Source of the DNA: CAIUVD01 sp044338255
GTDB taxonomy: Bacteria; Planctomycetota; UBA11346
DNA: 43,291 nucleotides
Reading direction: 5' to 3'
NCBI GenBank assembly: GCA_044338255.1
Contig: JBIILZ010000018.1
Coordinates: 1-43,291, forward strand
Shown here: piece after piece, positions 1-7,091 of the stretch
Position numbering within the stretch: position 1 is the first letter of the stretch
Layout: each line of letters begins with the position of its first letter
Notes under the pieces: generated by a model
Told to the model about the DNA's origin: nothing
The model's input: the letters and a program-made list of their open reading frames with translations, nothing else
Databases searched by the model: none
Translations under genes and position numbers: made by a program

Positions 1-265
1 CATTGATCGCTGCGCGGGCTGGGCCACAGCCTCTCGTATAGGCAACACATGAACTAAAGAGCCTCGTTACTTCGCTCGTTCTACGAGTGGGGAAGTGCGT
101 TTTTGAGGTTCATCAATCCGGGTCAATCCGCAATCAATCCTGACCTCTATTTTAGAGTTCTGACCCCACGGCCTGACCGCCGTGGAGCAGGCCCTTTTCT
201 TTACGTCGAGCGTACCACTTCCAAGCGCGCTTGCACGCCGGTAACCTTTTGCTACCGTCAGAGTC
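1..265. other. Non-coding left edge with repeats
   Basis: I see no convincing gene here. Three direct copies of TCAATCC lie at 113-119, 123-129 and 134-140, about one helical turn apart. They are followed by a small inverted repeat (CTCTA/TAGAG around 145-157). Just before the antitoxin gene, GGTAAC (240-245) and GCTACC (251-256) form an imperfect inverted repeat that could be an autoregulatory operator, as is usual for toxin-antitoxin operons. The stretch could equally be the worn end of a mobile element. These are direct observations; function is inferred. Confidence 0.4.
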
Positions 266-640
266 ATGAGCATGCCGGTCAAGCTCTCTGACTCCCTGGT
301 GCTCGACGCCCGTCTCGCCGGCGACGCGATGGAGCGCAGCATCTCCGGTCAGGTCGAGTTCTGGGCGAGGCTCGGGCGGGCCATCGACCCGGTGCTGAAC
401 GGAGCCCAGGCCATGGCGGCTAGCCGGCGCGGCACGGCCCGCTCGCTGTCCGAGTTGCTCGATGAGGTCGAGGCCCCGGCCGGACGGCAGCGACTGGCGG
501 CGCACGTCGCCGGCCTCCCCTTCCCGCACTACGAACCGCATCCCGACCGACCGGGGGCCTTGATCCGCACCGGCGCTGATGGCATCCGGACGGTGGGCCG
601 CTTCGTCAATCGCGTCTTCACGCCGATCACTGATGCTTGA
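266..640 (+). CDS. ParD-like antitoxin of a type II toxin-antitoxin pair
   Basis: A 124-residue protein that reads like the ParD-like antitoxin family: a short N-terminal DNA-binding segment (VKLSDSLVLDARLAGDAM) followed by a conserved stretch around SISGQVEFWARLGRAIDP, and a variable tail. Its role would be to bind and neutralise the toxin encoded next door and to repress the shared promoter. The stop codon overlaps the start of the toxin gene by 8 bases, so the two are translationally coupled. ATG at 266 is used; a second ATG at 272 is possible, and no clear Shine-Dalgarno site precedes either. An imperfect inverted repeat at 240-256 is a candidate operator. Family assignment is from recognisable sequence; partner and role are inferred from context. 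Confidence 0.7.
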   Translation: MSMPVKLSDSLVLDARLAGDAMERSISGQVEFWARLGRAIDPVLNGAQAMAASRRGTARSLSELLDEVEAPAGRQRLAAHVAGLPFPHYEPHPDRPGALIRTGADGIRTVGRFVNRVFTPITDA

Positions 641-1211
641 AGCGCTCCTCCAGCGGCGCCCCATCATCGTGGCGCTCGCTGGCCCGAACGGCGCCGGCAA
701 GAGCACCTTTTTCAACGCGCACCTCGCGACCGCCGGCCTGCGCTTCGTCAACGCGGACCTGCTGGCTCGCGAACTGGATCTCGGCGCGCAGCAGGCGATG
801 GCCGCAGCCGACGCCCTGCGGGCCGAACTGATCCGCCAAGGCGAGAGCTTCATCACCGAGACCGTGTTCTCGGACCCGGTCAGGGCCAAGCTCAGCCTGT
901 TCACCAAGGCGATGGAGCAGGGCTACACCGTCGTGCTGCTCTACCTCGGGGTCAGTGGACCGGAGCGCTGCGATGAGCGCGTCGCCATGCGCGTCTCGCA
1001 GGGAGGGCACGACGTCCCGGCCGATCGCCTCGTTGCTCGCTATCCACGCACCCTCGCCAACTTGCGGGCGGCGCTGCCGCTGCTGTCGGCGGTGCTGGTC
1101 TACGACAACGATGACCTGCGGCGGCCCTATCGGCTGGTGGCGAAGGCGGTGGGCGGGAAGGTCGAGGAAATGGTGACGGATCTACCCGCGTGGTGGACAC
1201 GATCGCCATAG
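633..1211 (+). CDS. Zeta-toxin family P-loop kinase
   Basis: A 192-residue P-loop protein. The Walker A motif GPNGAGKST is at residues 17-25, an NAD motif (FVNAD) at about 38-42, and a TET motif in FITETVFSD further on. This is the layout of zeta toxins and related small kinases; characterised zeta toxins phosphorylate UDP-N-acetylglucosamine and block wall synthesis. The ATG at 633 is chosen because it overlaps the antitoxin stop (ATGCTTGA) and puts the P-loop at the usual distance from the N terminus; an upstream in-frame ATG at 579 lies inside the antitoxin gene. The canonical partner of zeta is epsilon, so the ParD-like partner is a different pairing. Target and toxicity are inferred, not visible. 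Confidence 0.72.
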   Translation: MLEALLQRRPIIVALAGPNGAGKSTFFNAHLATAGLRFVNADLLARELDLGAQQAMAAADALRAELIRQGESFITETVFSDPVRAKLSLFTKAMEQGYTVVLLYLGVSGPERCDERVAMRVSQGGHDVPADRLVARYPRTLANLRAALPLLSAVLVYDNDDLRRPYRLVAKAVGGKVEEMVTDLPAWWTRSP

Positions 1212-1217
1212 GCCCTA

Positions 1218-1631
1218 ATGGAAAAGCTCACCGCCGACACCAACAAGGACACACCCCAGCGCCTTGACGACCTCAAGACACAGATCAGCACCAAGGAGCG
1301 GGACATCCGAGGATGGGAGGAGAAGTTGACCGAGATGGCCGACAACATCGGAAAGCTGACCAAGGGTAGTGGCGCGGAGATCGTCAGCAGGCGCATGGGC
1401 GAACTGGAGGGCTACAAGCGGGGTGCACAGGAGGACATTCAACGCCTTGAGGCTGAGCTAGAGCAGACCCAGGGCCTTCTGGTCAACACGGACGAACTCG
1501 CCGCCGTCATCGCCCGCTGTCAGGGGACGATGGAGGGCGTGCCCGCTCCCTTCAAGCGCGATCTCTTGAAGCTTGTTGTGTCAGAGGCCACCCTGTCTCC
1601 CGAGAAGTTCACCATCGGGATCATGGGGTAG
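1218..1631 (+). pseudogene. C-terminal remnant of a large serine recombinase
   Basis: A 137-residue open frame made mostly of charged coiled-coil (residues about 10-95, rich in E, K, L) and ending in LLKLVVSEATLSPEKFTIGI. That ending resembles the final strand pattern of large serine recombinases, after the zinc-ribbon/coiled-coil region. The catalytic resolvase domain and the zinc ribbon are absent, so this is a fragment, not a working recombinase. It lies in the same frame as the toxin gene, starting two codons after that gene's stop, which suggests a rearrangement joined the two. It marks the patch as the remains of a mobile element. It could instead be an unrelated small coiled-coil protein. 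Confidence 0.5.
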
Positions 1632-1686
1632 CAGCGGTGGACGGCGATGCTCAGCCGAGCCTTGGCGAAAGGCACGCGAAGCACAC

Positions 1687-1723
1687 AAAAAAAAGCACGC
1701 CAGCCTTGTTAGACTGGCGTGCT
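1687..1723 (-). terminator. Rho-independent terminator of tRNA-Asn
   Basis: On the minus strand a perfect 10-bp stem (AGCACGCCAG with CTGGCGTGCT, plus-strand positions 1694-1703 and 1714-1723) encloses a 10-base loop and is followed by eight T residues (1687-1694). It begins a few bases after the tRNA 3' end, a textbook intrinsic terminator. Confidence 0.92.
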
Positions 1724-1727
1724 GATT

Positions 1728-1802
1728 TGGCTCCCCGGGGAGGATTCGAACCTCCGACCAATTGATTAACAGTCAACTGCTCTACCGCTGAGCTACCGAG
1801 GA
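1728..1802 (-). tRNA. tRNA-Asn (anticodon GTT)
   Basis: Read on the minus strand, a full cloverleaf is present. The acceptor stem TCCTCGG pairs with CCGGGGA, the D-arm is GCTCAGCGGTAGAGC, the anticodon loop CTGTTAA carries GTT, and the T-arm contains GGTTCGAATCC. The 3' CCA is encoded (1728-1730), so the gene is 75 bases with it. A strong terminator follows at once. No duplicated 3' end of the tRNA is visible on the accessory side within the window, so an integration directly in this tRNA is not shown, although the recombinase remnant lies only about 100 bases away. Confidence 0.96.
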
Positions 1803-1850
1803 ATGCGGCTTATCGTGAGGCGCGAGACATTAGGCCGGACCCGGGCCTCG

Positions 1851-2093
1851 TCAACAGGGGACCTCCCATGGATCGAGGGTGGTCGGTTTTGGTTTTTGAC
1901 CGGCCTCGGCAACGGCGAAAGAGGTTGCGCCGGTATCGAGCATCGCCGCCAGATACGGACGACAGGCACCGCAGCCAAGCCCGCAGCGGGTCTCGAAACT
2001 GATCTCGCCGACGGTGGTCCATCCGTGCTCTTCACAAAGCCTTTTCAGCTCGGCGAAGGATCGCTGGTAGCAGACGCAACGAGTGACGCTCAT
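1851..2093 (-). CDS. BFD-like [2Fe-2S]-binding protein
   Basis: An 80-residue protein with the cysteine spacing of bacterioferritin-associated ferredoxin-like domains: CxC at residues 6 and 8, then CxxC at 41 and 44, in the context CGLGCGAC; an additional cysteine sits at 37. These four cysteines would hold a [2Fe-2S] cluster. The gene starts 2 bases after the stop of cysM on the same strand, so the two are almost certainly co-transcribed. In characterised relatives the domain passes electrons or helps iron release; here the link to cysteine synthesis suggests a role in sulfur or Fe-S metabolism, which is inference. The tail after residue 65 is proline- and lysine-rich and probably disordered. 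Confidence 0.8.
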   Translation of the reverse strand: MSVTRCVCYQRSFAELKRLCEEHGWTTVGEISFETRCGLGCGACRPYLAAMLDTGATSFAVAEAGQKPKPTTLDPWEVPC

Positions 2094-2095
2094 GA

Positions 2096-3001
2096 TCAAC
2101 GGACCGGTTGGGGACGGAAGAGATCCGAGGACAGATAGCGGTCGCCACGATCGCAGGCGATGAACACGATGACCCCCTGCGCGAGCTCCTTGGCCAGCTC
2201 GCAGGCGGCCCAGCAGGCACCACCCGAACTCGGTCCGGTGAACAGGCCGATCTCGGTAGCCAGGCGCCGCGCGGTCTTCTCGGCATCGCCCTGGGAGATG
2301 TCGATGATGCGATCGACGCGATGCGGCTCGAAGATCGTCGGCAGGTACTCCGGCGTCCAGCGGCGGATGCCGGGGATCTGACTGCCTGAGGTCGGCTGGC
2401 AGCCGACGATGGTGATCGCCGACGAGCGTTCCTTGAGGTAGCGACTGGTGCCCATGATCGTGCCCGTAGTGCCCATCGCCGAGATGAAATGGGTGACCGT
2501 GCCGTGAGTGTCGCTCCACACTTCAGGACCGGTGGAAAGGTAGTGGGCCTGAGGATTGTCGGGGTTGCCGAACTGGTTGAGCATCACGAAGGCATCCGGC
2601 CGGCCGGCGGTTTCCGCGACCCGCGCCGCCGCCCAGTCGCGGGCGACTTCCATGTTGCCGTCGATGAGGTGCACGGTGGCACCGAAGGCCTGCATCGTCT
2701 GCGTGCGCTCGATGGTCAGGGTGTCGGGCATGACCAGGTGCATCTCGACACCGACGGCGCGCGCGATCATAGCCAGGGCGATGCCGGTATTGCCGCTGGT
2801 GGCTTCGATGAGGCGCATGCCGGGCCTCAAGGTGCCACGTTCGATCGCGCCGAGAATCATGCCGCGGGCGGCGCGATCCTTCACCGAGCTGGCGGGATTG
2901 TTGCCTTCGCATTTGGCGAGGATCTGCACACCCGGCTTGCCGACCAGCGATGAGACATCAAGCAGCGGCGTGTTACCGACCAGATCGAGCAGACTAGGCA
3001 T
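2096..3001 (-). CDS. cysM: Cysteine synthase B (O-acetylserine sulfhydrylase)
   Basis: A 301-residue fold-type II PLP enzyme that makes cysteine from O-acetylserine and a sulfur donor (sulfide or thiosulfate). The PLP lysine is K41 in SVKDRAA; the substrate loop EATSGNTGIALAMIA and the C-terminal CDRGDRYLS are clear. EGNNPASS and the RYLS ending match CysM rather than CysK. ATG at 3001 is chosen because it gives the usual N terminus (SLLDLVGNTPLL); an in-frame extension upstream would run through an 18-bp tandem repeat and is unlikely to be coding. No obvious Shine-Dalgarno site precedes it. It is followed directly by a [2Fe-2S] protein gene. Confidence 0.93.
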   Translation of the reverse strand: MPSLLDLVGNTPLLDVSSLVGKPGVQILAKCEGNNPASSVKDRAARGMILGAIERGTLRPGMRLIEATSGNTGIALAMIARAVGVEMHLVMPDTLTIERTQTMQAFGATVHLIDGNMEVARDWAAARVAETAGRPDAFVMLNQFGNPDNPQAHYLSTGPEVWSDTHGTVTHFISAMGTTGTIMGTSRYLKERSSAITIVGCQPTSGSQIPGIRRWTPEYLPTIFEPHRVDRIIDISQGDAEKTARRLATEIGLFTGPSSGGACWAACELAKELAQGVIVFIACDRGDRYLSSDLFRPQPVR

Positions 3002-3024
3002 GGAGCTACGATGAAGCGGTTGCC

Positions 3025-3078
3025 CTGGCGCCAAAGCGAGAATTGGCGCCCAAGCGCAAGCTGGCGCCAAAGCGGGAA
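3025..3078. repeat. Three tandem 18-bp repeats upstream of cysM
   Basis: Units begin at 3025, 3043 and 3061: CTGGCGCCAAAGCGAGAA, TTGGCGCCCAAGCGCAAG and CTGGCGCCAAAGCGGGAA. Units 1 and 3 differ by one base. Each contains the palindrome GGCGCC. The array fills nearly the whole gap between the adenylate cyclase stop (3079) and the cysM start (3001), so it lies in the 5' leader or promoter of cysM. Confidence 0.9.
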
Positions 3079-4956
3079 TTAGCGGATCAGCTGATCCCAA
3101 CCTACGATACAGGCAATATCGGTACCGTTCAGGAGTCCGTTCAGCGTCGGGTCAGCGAATTCGATCTGGCTGCGGATCAAGGTGCCATCGGAAGCCTGCG
3201 TCGACAAGACGCTGATCATGGTTGGCTTGCCGAGCGGGATATCGAGCCATTCGGGAATCGCCGTGCGTACGACCTCGGCGCAGATGTCGCACTCCTTGGG
3301 ATGGAGCACGATGAAGCTCTTGTCGGACAGGCGCCGCAGGAGGTAGGCCGCATGAACCCCGGCCATGATCGGCACATGCAGCACGATCTCGTCGCCGATG
3401 ACCAGTCCGCGCAGACTGAAGACCTGCAGGGGCTCGGCCTTGTTCTTGGCTTTCAGCGGCGGCATGGCGATGCCGTGTCCGCCGCCCTTCAATTCACCGA
3501 GGGTCGCGCCACTGATCAGCACCTGACTTTTGCCGGCGGCATGCTCGATCCGCGAAGCGGTGTTCACCGCGTCGCCGAGCAAGGTGTACTCGCTACGTTG
3601 TGCGACGCCGATGTTGCCGGCCACGGTCATTCCGGAATTGAGCCCGATGCCGGTCTGCAGGATCGGCAAACCCTCCTTGGCCTGCAGGGAATTGAAGCCC
3701 AGCAAGGCGTTCTGCATGTGCAGCGCCGCCTGCACCGCCGATGAGGCGGCCTCGCCCTTGTCGAAGGGGATGCCCCAGAAGGCCATGATCGCGTCGCCGA
3801 TGAATTTATCGACCGAGCCCCCTTCGCGCTCGATGCACGGCACCATGCGTGCGAAGTATTCGTTCATCATCGACACGATCTCGGTTGGCGGCATCGATTC
3901 CGACAGCCGCGTGAAACCGATGATGTCGGAAAAAAGGATGGTCCCGTGGTAGGTCCGCCCACCGAGCGCGATGTCGAGGTTGCCGCTGAGCACCTGCTCA
4001 GCCAACGGGCCCGGCAGGAAGCGCATGAGGTTGTTGCGCGTCGCGGTTTCCCGGGTCAGGGATTCGAGACGATCGGCGTTCATCAAAGCGGTGGCGGCGA
4101 TCTGACTGACGGTGACGGCCAGTTCCAGATCCTCGGCAGTGAAGGCGTGGACCGGATCGTCGGTGTCGATCTGCATCAGCCCGAGGACCGCGTCCTCGAT
4201 CATCAGCGGCACGGTCATCGCCGAGCGGATACGCAGGGAGACGATCGACATGCCCTGATCGAAGTCGCCGGCATTCTGATCATTGAAGAGGAACGCGCTC
4301 TTCGATTCGACGGCTTTGCGGCAGATCGATTTTGAGACCGCGAGCACGCCATCATCCTGGCGCCCACGATGCTTAATGGCTTTCGGCTCGAGCTTCTCGA
4401 CCTCGGCCCCCTTCATCAGGAAGCCGCGCTCGGCCTGGGGAAAGACATCGAAGAGCGCATCGAGGATCTCGCGGTAGACGACTTCCTGCTGATCGATGTT
4501 GACAAGGGCCTTGGCGACGCGCATGACCGCGTTCAAACGCGATGACAATTGATCCGGCGAGAGCTGGCGGCGCGACAGCTCGTTGACCGGCATGACGATC
4601 GAGTTCGAGATATCGGCGTCGACATCCTTGATCGAGAAGATCGAGCTGGCGCTGGGGTTACCGTTGCGAGTGGTGTGCTGGATGCGCAGCTTGGTTTCAC
4701 CGAGGCGCACCACGTCACCATGGCGCAGGGCGACCGCGCCACTGATACGCACATCGTTGACGTAGGTCCCGTTCGACGAGCCGTTGTCAGCCGCCGAGAT
4801 GCTCGTGCCGTCGTAGAGGATCTGCGTGTGCTTGCGGCTGGCATTCGGATCGGGCACTTCCAGCGAACAGTCCGGGCTGCGACCCGCGAGCAGGTTGCGG
4901 GTGACGGGCACCACCTCGCCTGCCCGTGGACCACTTAGAAACACCAGCTCGTACAT
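3079..4956 (-). CDS. FHA-GAF class III adenylate cyclase
   Basis: A 625-residue signalling protein. Residues 1-93 form an FHA domain (R26, S40 and H43, N62-G63), which binds phosphothreonine peptides. Residues about 140-300 look like a GAF sensor domain. Residues about 330-480 are a class III cyclase catalytic domain with every key residue: metal-binding D344 (FSDIIGF) and D388 (KFIGD), purine-specifying K384 and D462, transition-state N465 and R469. The K/D pair predicts ATP as substrate and cAMP as product. The last 110 residues match no family I can name. No membrane segment is seen, so it is probably cytoplasmic. A STAS-domain gene lies 90 bases upstream on the same strand. ATG at 4956 starts directly in the first FHA strand. 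Confidence 0.9.
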   Translation of the reverse strand: MYELVFLSGPRAGEVVPVTRNLLAGRSPDCSLEVPDPNASRKHTQILYDGTSISAADNGSSNGTYVNDVRISGAVALRHGDVVRLGETKLRIQHTTRNGNPSASSIFSIKDVDADISNSIVMPVNELSRRQLSPDQLSSRLNAVMRVAKALVNIDQQEVVYREILDALFDVFPQAERGFLMKGAEVEKLEPKAIKHRGRQDDGVLAVSKSICRKAVESKSAFLFNDQNAGDFDQGMSIVSLRIRSAMTVPLMIEDAVLGLMQIDTDDPVHAFTAEDLELAVTVSQIAATALMNADRLESLTRETATRNNLMRFLPGPLAEQVLSGNLDIALGGRTYHGTILFSDIIGFTRLSESMPPTEIVSMMNEYFARMVPCIEREGGSVDKFIGDAIMAFWGIPFDKGEAASSAVQAALHMQNALLGFNSLQAKEGLPILQTGIGLNSGMTVAGNIGVAQRSEYTLLGDAVNTASRIEHAAGKSQVLISGATLGELKGGGHGIAMPPLKAKNKAEPLQVFSLRGLVIGDEIVLHVPIMAGVHAAYLLRRLSDKSFIVLHPKECDICAEVVRTAIPEWLDIPLGKPTMISVLSTQASDGTLIRSQIEFADPTLNGLLNGTDIACIVGWDQLIR

Positions 4957-5046
4957 GAATCCTACTTAGCGCATGGCTGCTTGGCGGGCAATCCCAATCT
5001 GCCTCGCATGGGCGTGGTGGTCGCCGAACTTGTTTCACCACAAAAA

Positions 5047-5580
5047 TCAGTCGTCGGTCATCACTAGGACGTCGTTCAGACGCAAGACCACCAGGGAACG
5101 GCGGATGATCGGACAGGCACCGACCACATAGATGCGACGGTGCGGGGCATTATTCGCCAGGTTCACCAGCCACGCGATCGCCGACGAGGTGATCTCATCG
5201 AGCGAGCGCAGATCGACGGTGAGACGTCCGAGTTTGACTTCCTTGACCCATTCGTGTGATTTTGCATCCCACAATCCGCGCCAGTGCAGAAAACGTTTGG
5301 CGAGCAGGATCTTGGCGTGCCCCGGCTCGGGCATGGTCAGCGCAAACGGACGGATATCGCTGTCGGAATCGTCATTCTGAAATTTGCGCATCAATTCGAT
5401 GAGCGAGAACAGCGTTTGCGCGCTCTGCCGATGCAATGCCAGCCAATCAGGATGGATTTCCTCGCCCTCAGCGGGGAAGGAGGTCAGGAATTCGCCGATC
5501 AGCCGCTGCAGATAGACGCGCTGATGCTGCGACAGCGAGTCGACGAAGTAACCTAACTCATTTTCGTGCAGCTCGTTCAT
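5047..5580 (-). CDS. STAS-domain protein
   Basis: A 177-residue soluble protein. The C-terminal third (about residues 115-177) has the strand-helix pattern of a STAS domain: KLGRLTVDLRSLDEITSSAIAWLVNL, then a strand and helix RRIYVVGACPIIRRSLVVLRL. STAS domains act as anti-sigma antagonists or partner-switch modules; the usual phosphorylated Ser/Thr would be in the DEITSSA segment. The N-terminal half is alpha-helical and unrecognised. The gene is followed 90 bases later by the FHA-GAF adenylate cyclase, suggesting a joint signalling unit. GAAAG precedes the ATG at a suitable distance. Its own regulators (kinase, phosphatase) are not in this window. Confidence 0.65.
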   Translation of the reverse strand: MNELHENELGYFVDSLSQHQRVYLQRLIGEFLTSFPAEGEEIHPDWLALHRQSAQTLFSLIELMRKFQNDDSDSDIRPFALTMPEPGHAKILLAKRFLHWRGLWDAKSHEWVKEVKLGRLTVDLRSLDEITSSAIAWLVNLANNAPHRRIYVVGACPIIRRSLVVLRLNDVLVMTDD

Positions 5581-5709
5581 CTTTCAGTAGTGAGTCTGAC
5601 CGATGTTTTTCCATTTGTCCATCCTTCTGTCAGGTAGTGGCTTGTATGTCAATCGAGGTAGACTCGTCTTGTCATGCAAAATCGTTTGCAAAACTTCGAT
5701 TACAAGATT

Positions 5710-6552
5710 TCAGAAGATCGACAGCTGCTGTCCTTTGATTTTTGCGAAGTCCACCTGCCGCGCGTACGGAGTGTAGACCGTGTTCCAGCGTTTGGCGTAG
5801 ACCAATTCAGTAAATTCACGGAGGTTGGTACAATCGGCTTTGCAATAGGTGGTGAGTCGGCGATAGGCCGCCATATCCCCGGCGTTCTTCCATTGCCCCC
5901 ATAGTTGTATGGCTTCCACCCCACGCATATCCTTGATGTCGCTCGGACGCACGATGCCGACCTGTTTTTCCATGTCCTTCAAGCCGCCTTGCAGACCGAT
6001 GGTGCGCGCCGGCAGCATCACATCGAGGTGCGGCAGGGCGAACTTGAAATTCGCCTCGCGAAAGGACTTCTCGATAAACGGCAGATCGAAGCTGGTGCCG
6101 TTATAGGTCACGATCAGCTGATAGGCCTTGATCGCTTCGCGGAAACGCTCGATGGGCTCGTCACCGGCTTGCGGCCGGCCGGCAACAAAGGCCGTCGCCT
6201 TCGCGCCATCGGCAAGGCCGATGACGGTGATCTGGTCATAGCCCGGGGTCAGGCCGGTGGTCTCGATATCGACGAAGGCGGTGCGCTCGGGATCGGCGTA
6301 GCCCTTCCATAAACGCCAGGATTCGCGCTCGGGCCAGTTGGCCTTGAACCATGCGGCGTCATTACGGGTAAGGGCGTCCTGGGCCTCGGCCACCTGCTCG
6401 ACCAGCTTCTGAGTCCGCGAATTGCCGAGGATCGCAACCGCCTCATCGGAATATTGGCGGAGGATCTCCCAGGAGATGATGCCCTTGGCCCACAAGGCCC
6501 GTTCAAGTTCCTCGGAGAGACCTTTGGCGAAGATGAAGGAGGCCGTTAGCAC
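5710..6552 (-). CDS. YprB-like RNase H-fold 3'-5' exonuclease
   Basis: A 280-residue protein with the RNase H-like exonuclease fold typical of YprB-family proteins. Acidic residues D95 and E97 lie in FVDIETTG, followed by TYNGTSFDLPF, LDVMLPAR and a final YCKADC, the DEDD-type set of metal ligands. The N-terminal 60 residues (FIFAKGLSEELERALWAKGI) look like the helix-hairpin region that often precedes this domain. A GTG start at 6552 is preferred: it gives an N terminus like that of homologues and follows the stop of the peroxiredoxin gene directly; the longer in-frame start at 6594 would lie within the peroxiredoxin gene. Substrate is unknown. It is probably co-transcribed with bcp. Confidence 0.8.
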   Translation of the reverse strand: MLTASFIFAKGLSEELERALWAKGIISWEILRQYSDEAVAILGNSRTQKLVEQVAEAQDALTRNDAAWFKANWPERESWRLWKGYADPERTAFVDIETTGLTPGYDQITVIGLADGAKATAFVAGRPQAGDEPIERFREAIKAYQLIVTYNGTSFDLPFIEKSFREANFKFALPHLDVMLPARTIGLQGGLKDMEKQVGIVRPSDIKDMRGVEAIQLWGQWKNAGDMAAYRRLTTYCKADCTNLREFTELVYAKRWNTVYTPYARQVDFAKIKGQQLSIF

Positions 6553-6553
6553 G

Positions 6554-7012
6554 TCATTTTTCCAGGTGTTTTTCGACCGCCGCGAGGACCTCATCGACGT
6601 GACCGGGGACCTTCACGTTGCGCCAGCTTTCGAGGATCGTGCCGTCGGCCCCGACCAGGAACGTCGAGCGTTCGATACCCATGTAAGTCCGCCCATACAT
6701 GCTTTTCTCGACCCACACGCCGAGCTTCTCGGCCATCACGTGCTCGGTGTCGGCGAGCAGCGGGAAATTGAGATCCTGCTTGGCGATGAACGTGGCATGG
6801 CTCTTGAGGCTGTCGGGGCTGACCCCCAGCAAGGTCACCCCGCGCAGGGCTAGACGCGCGAGATTGTCGCGAAAGCCGCAAGCTTCGGTGGTGCAGCCGG
6901 GGGTACTGTCCTTGGGATAGAAGTAGAGCACGTAGGGCGTCCCCTTGAGATCCTTGGCCGACCACGTCTTGCCATCGGAACCGGGAAGGGAAAAAGCGGG
7001 GATCTTGGCCAT
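6554..7012 (-). CDS. bcp: Thiol peroxidase, Bcp/PrxQ family
   Basis: A 152-residue atypical 2-Cys peroxiredoxin that reduces hydrogen and organic peroxides with thioredoxin. The peroxidatic cysteine is C40 in STPGCTTEACGF and the resolving cysteine C45 lies five residues later, the PrxQ arrangement. The family length is about 150 residues, so it is complete. Of two in-frame ATGs (7018 and 7012) the second is chosen because the GAGGA ribosome-binding site at 7019-7023 is 6 bases from it and would touch the first. The gene lies head-to-head with the plus-strand unknown gene at 7092 and is followed by the YprB-like nuclease. Confidence 0.92.
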   Translation of the reverse strand: MAKIPAFSLPGSDGKTWSAKDLKGTPYVLYFYPKDSTPGCTTEACGFRDNLARLALRGVTLLGVSPDSLKSHATFIAKQDLNFPLLADTEHVMAEKLGVWVEKSMYGRTYMGIERSTFLVGADGTILESWRNVKVPGHVDEVLAAVEKHLEK

Positions 7013-7018
7013 GGGCAT

Positions 7019-7023
7019 TCCTC
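7019..7023 (-). promoter_or_regulatory. Ribosome-binding site that fixes the bcp start
   Basis: GAGGA on the minus strand lies 6 bases upstream of ATG 7012 but directly abuts the alternative ATG 7018, so translation almost certainly starts at 7012. Confidence 0.7.
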
Positions 7024-7091
7024 GTGGGCGACTAGCTTGCTCCAGGTGGAGGCTAGTCCAGGGCTCACCTGCTTCTACATTCGCAGCGTCG

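Noticed and set aside
1632..1802. Attachment-site duplication of the tRNA-Asn 3' end
   Set aside because: No second copy of the tRNA 3' segment was seen on the accessory side within the window, and the tRNA terminator is intact.
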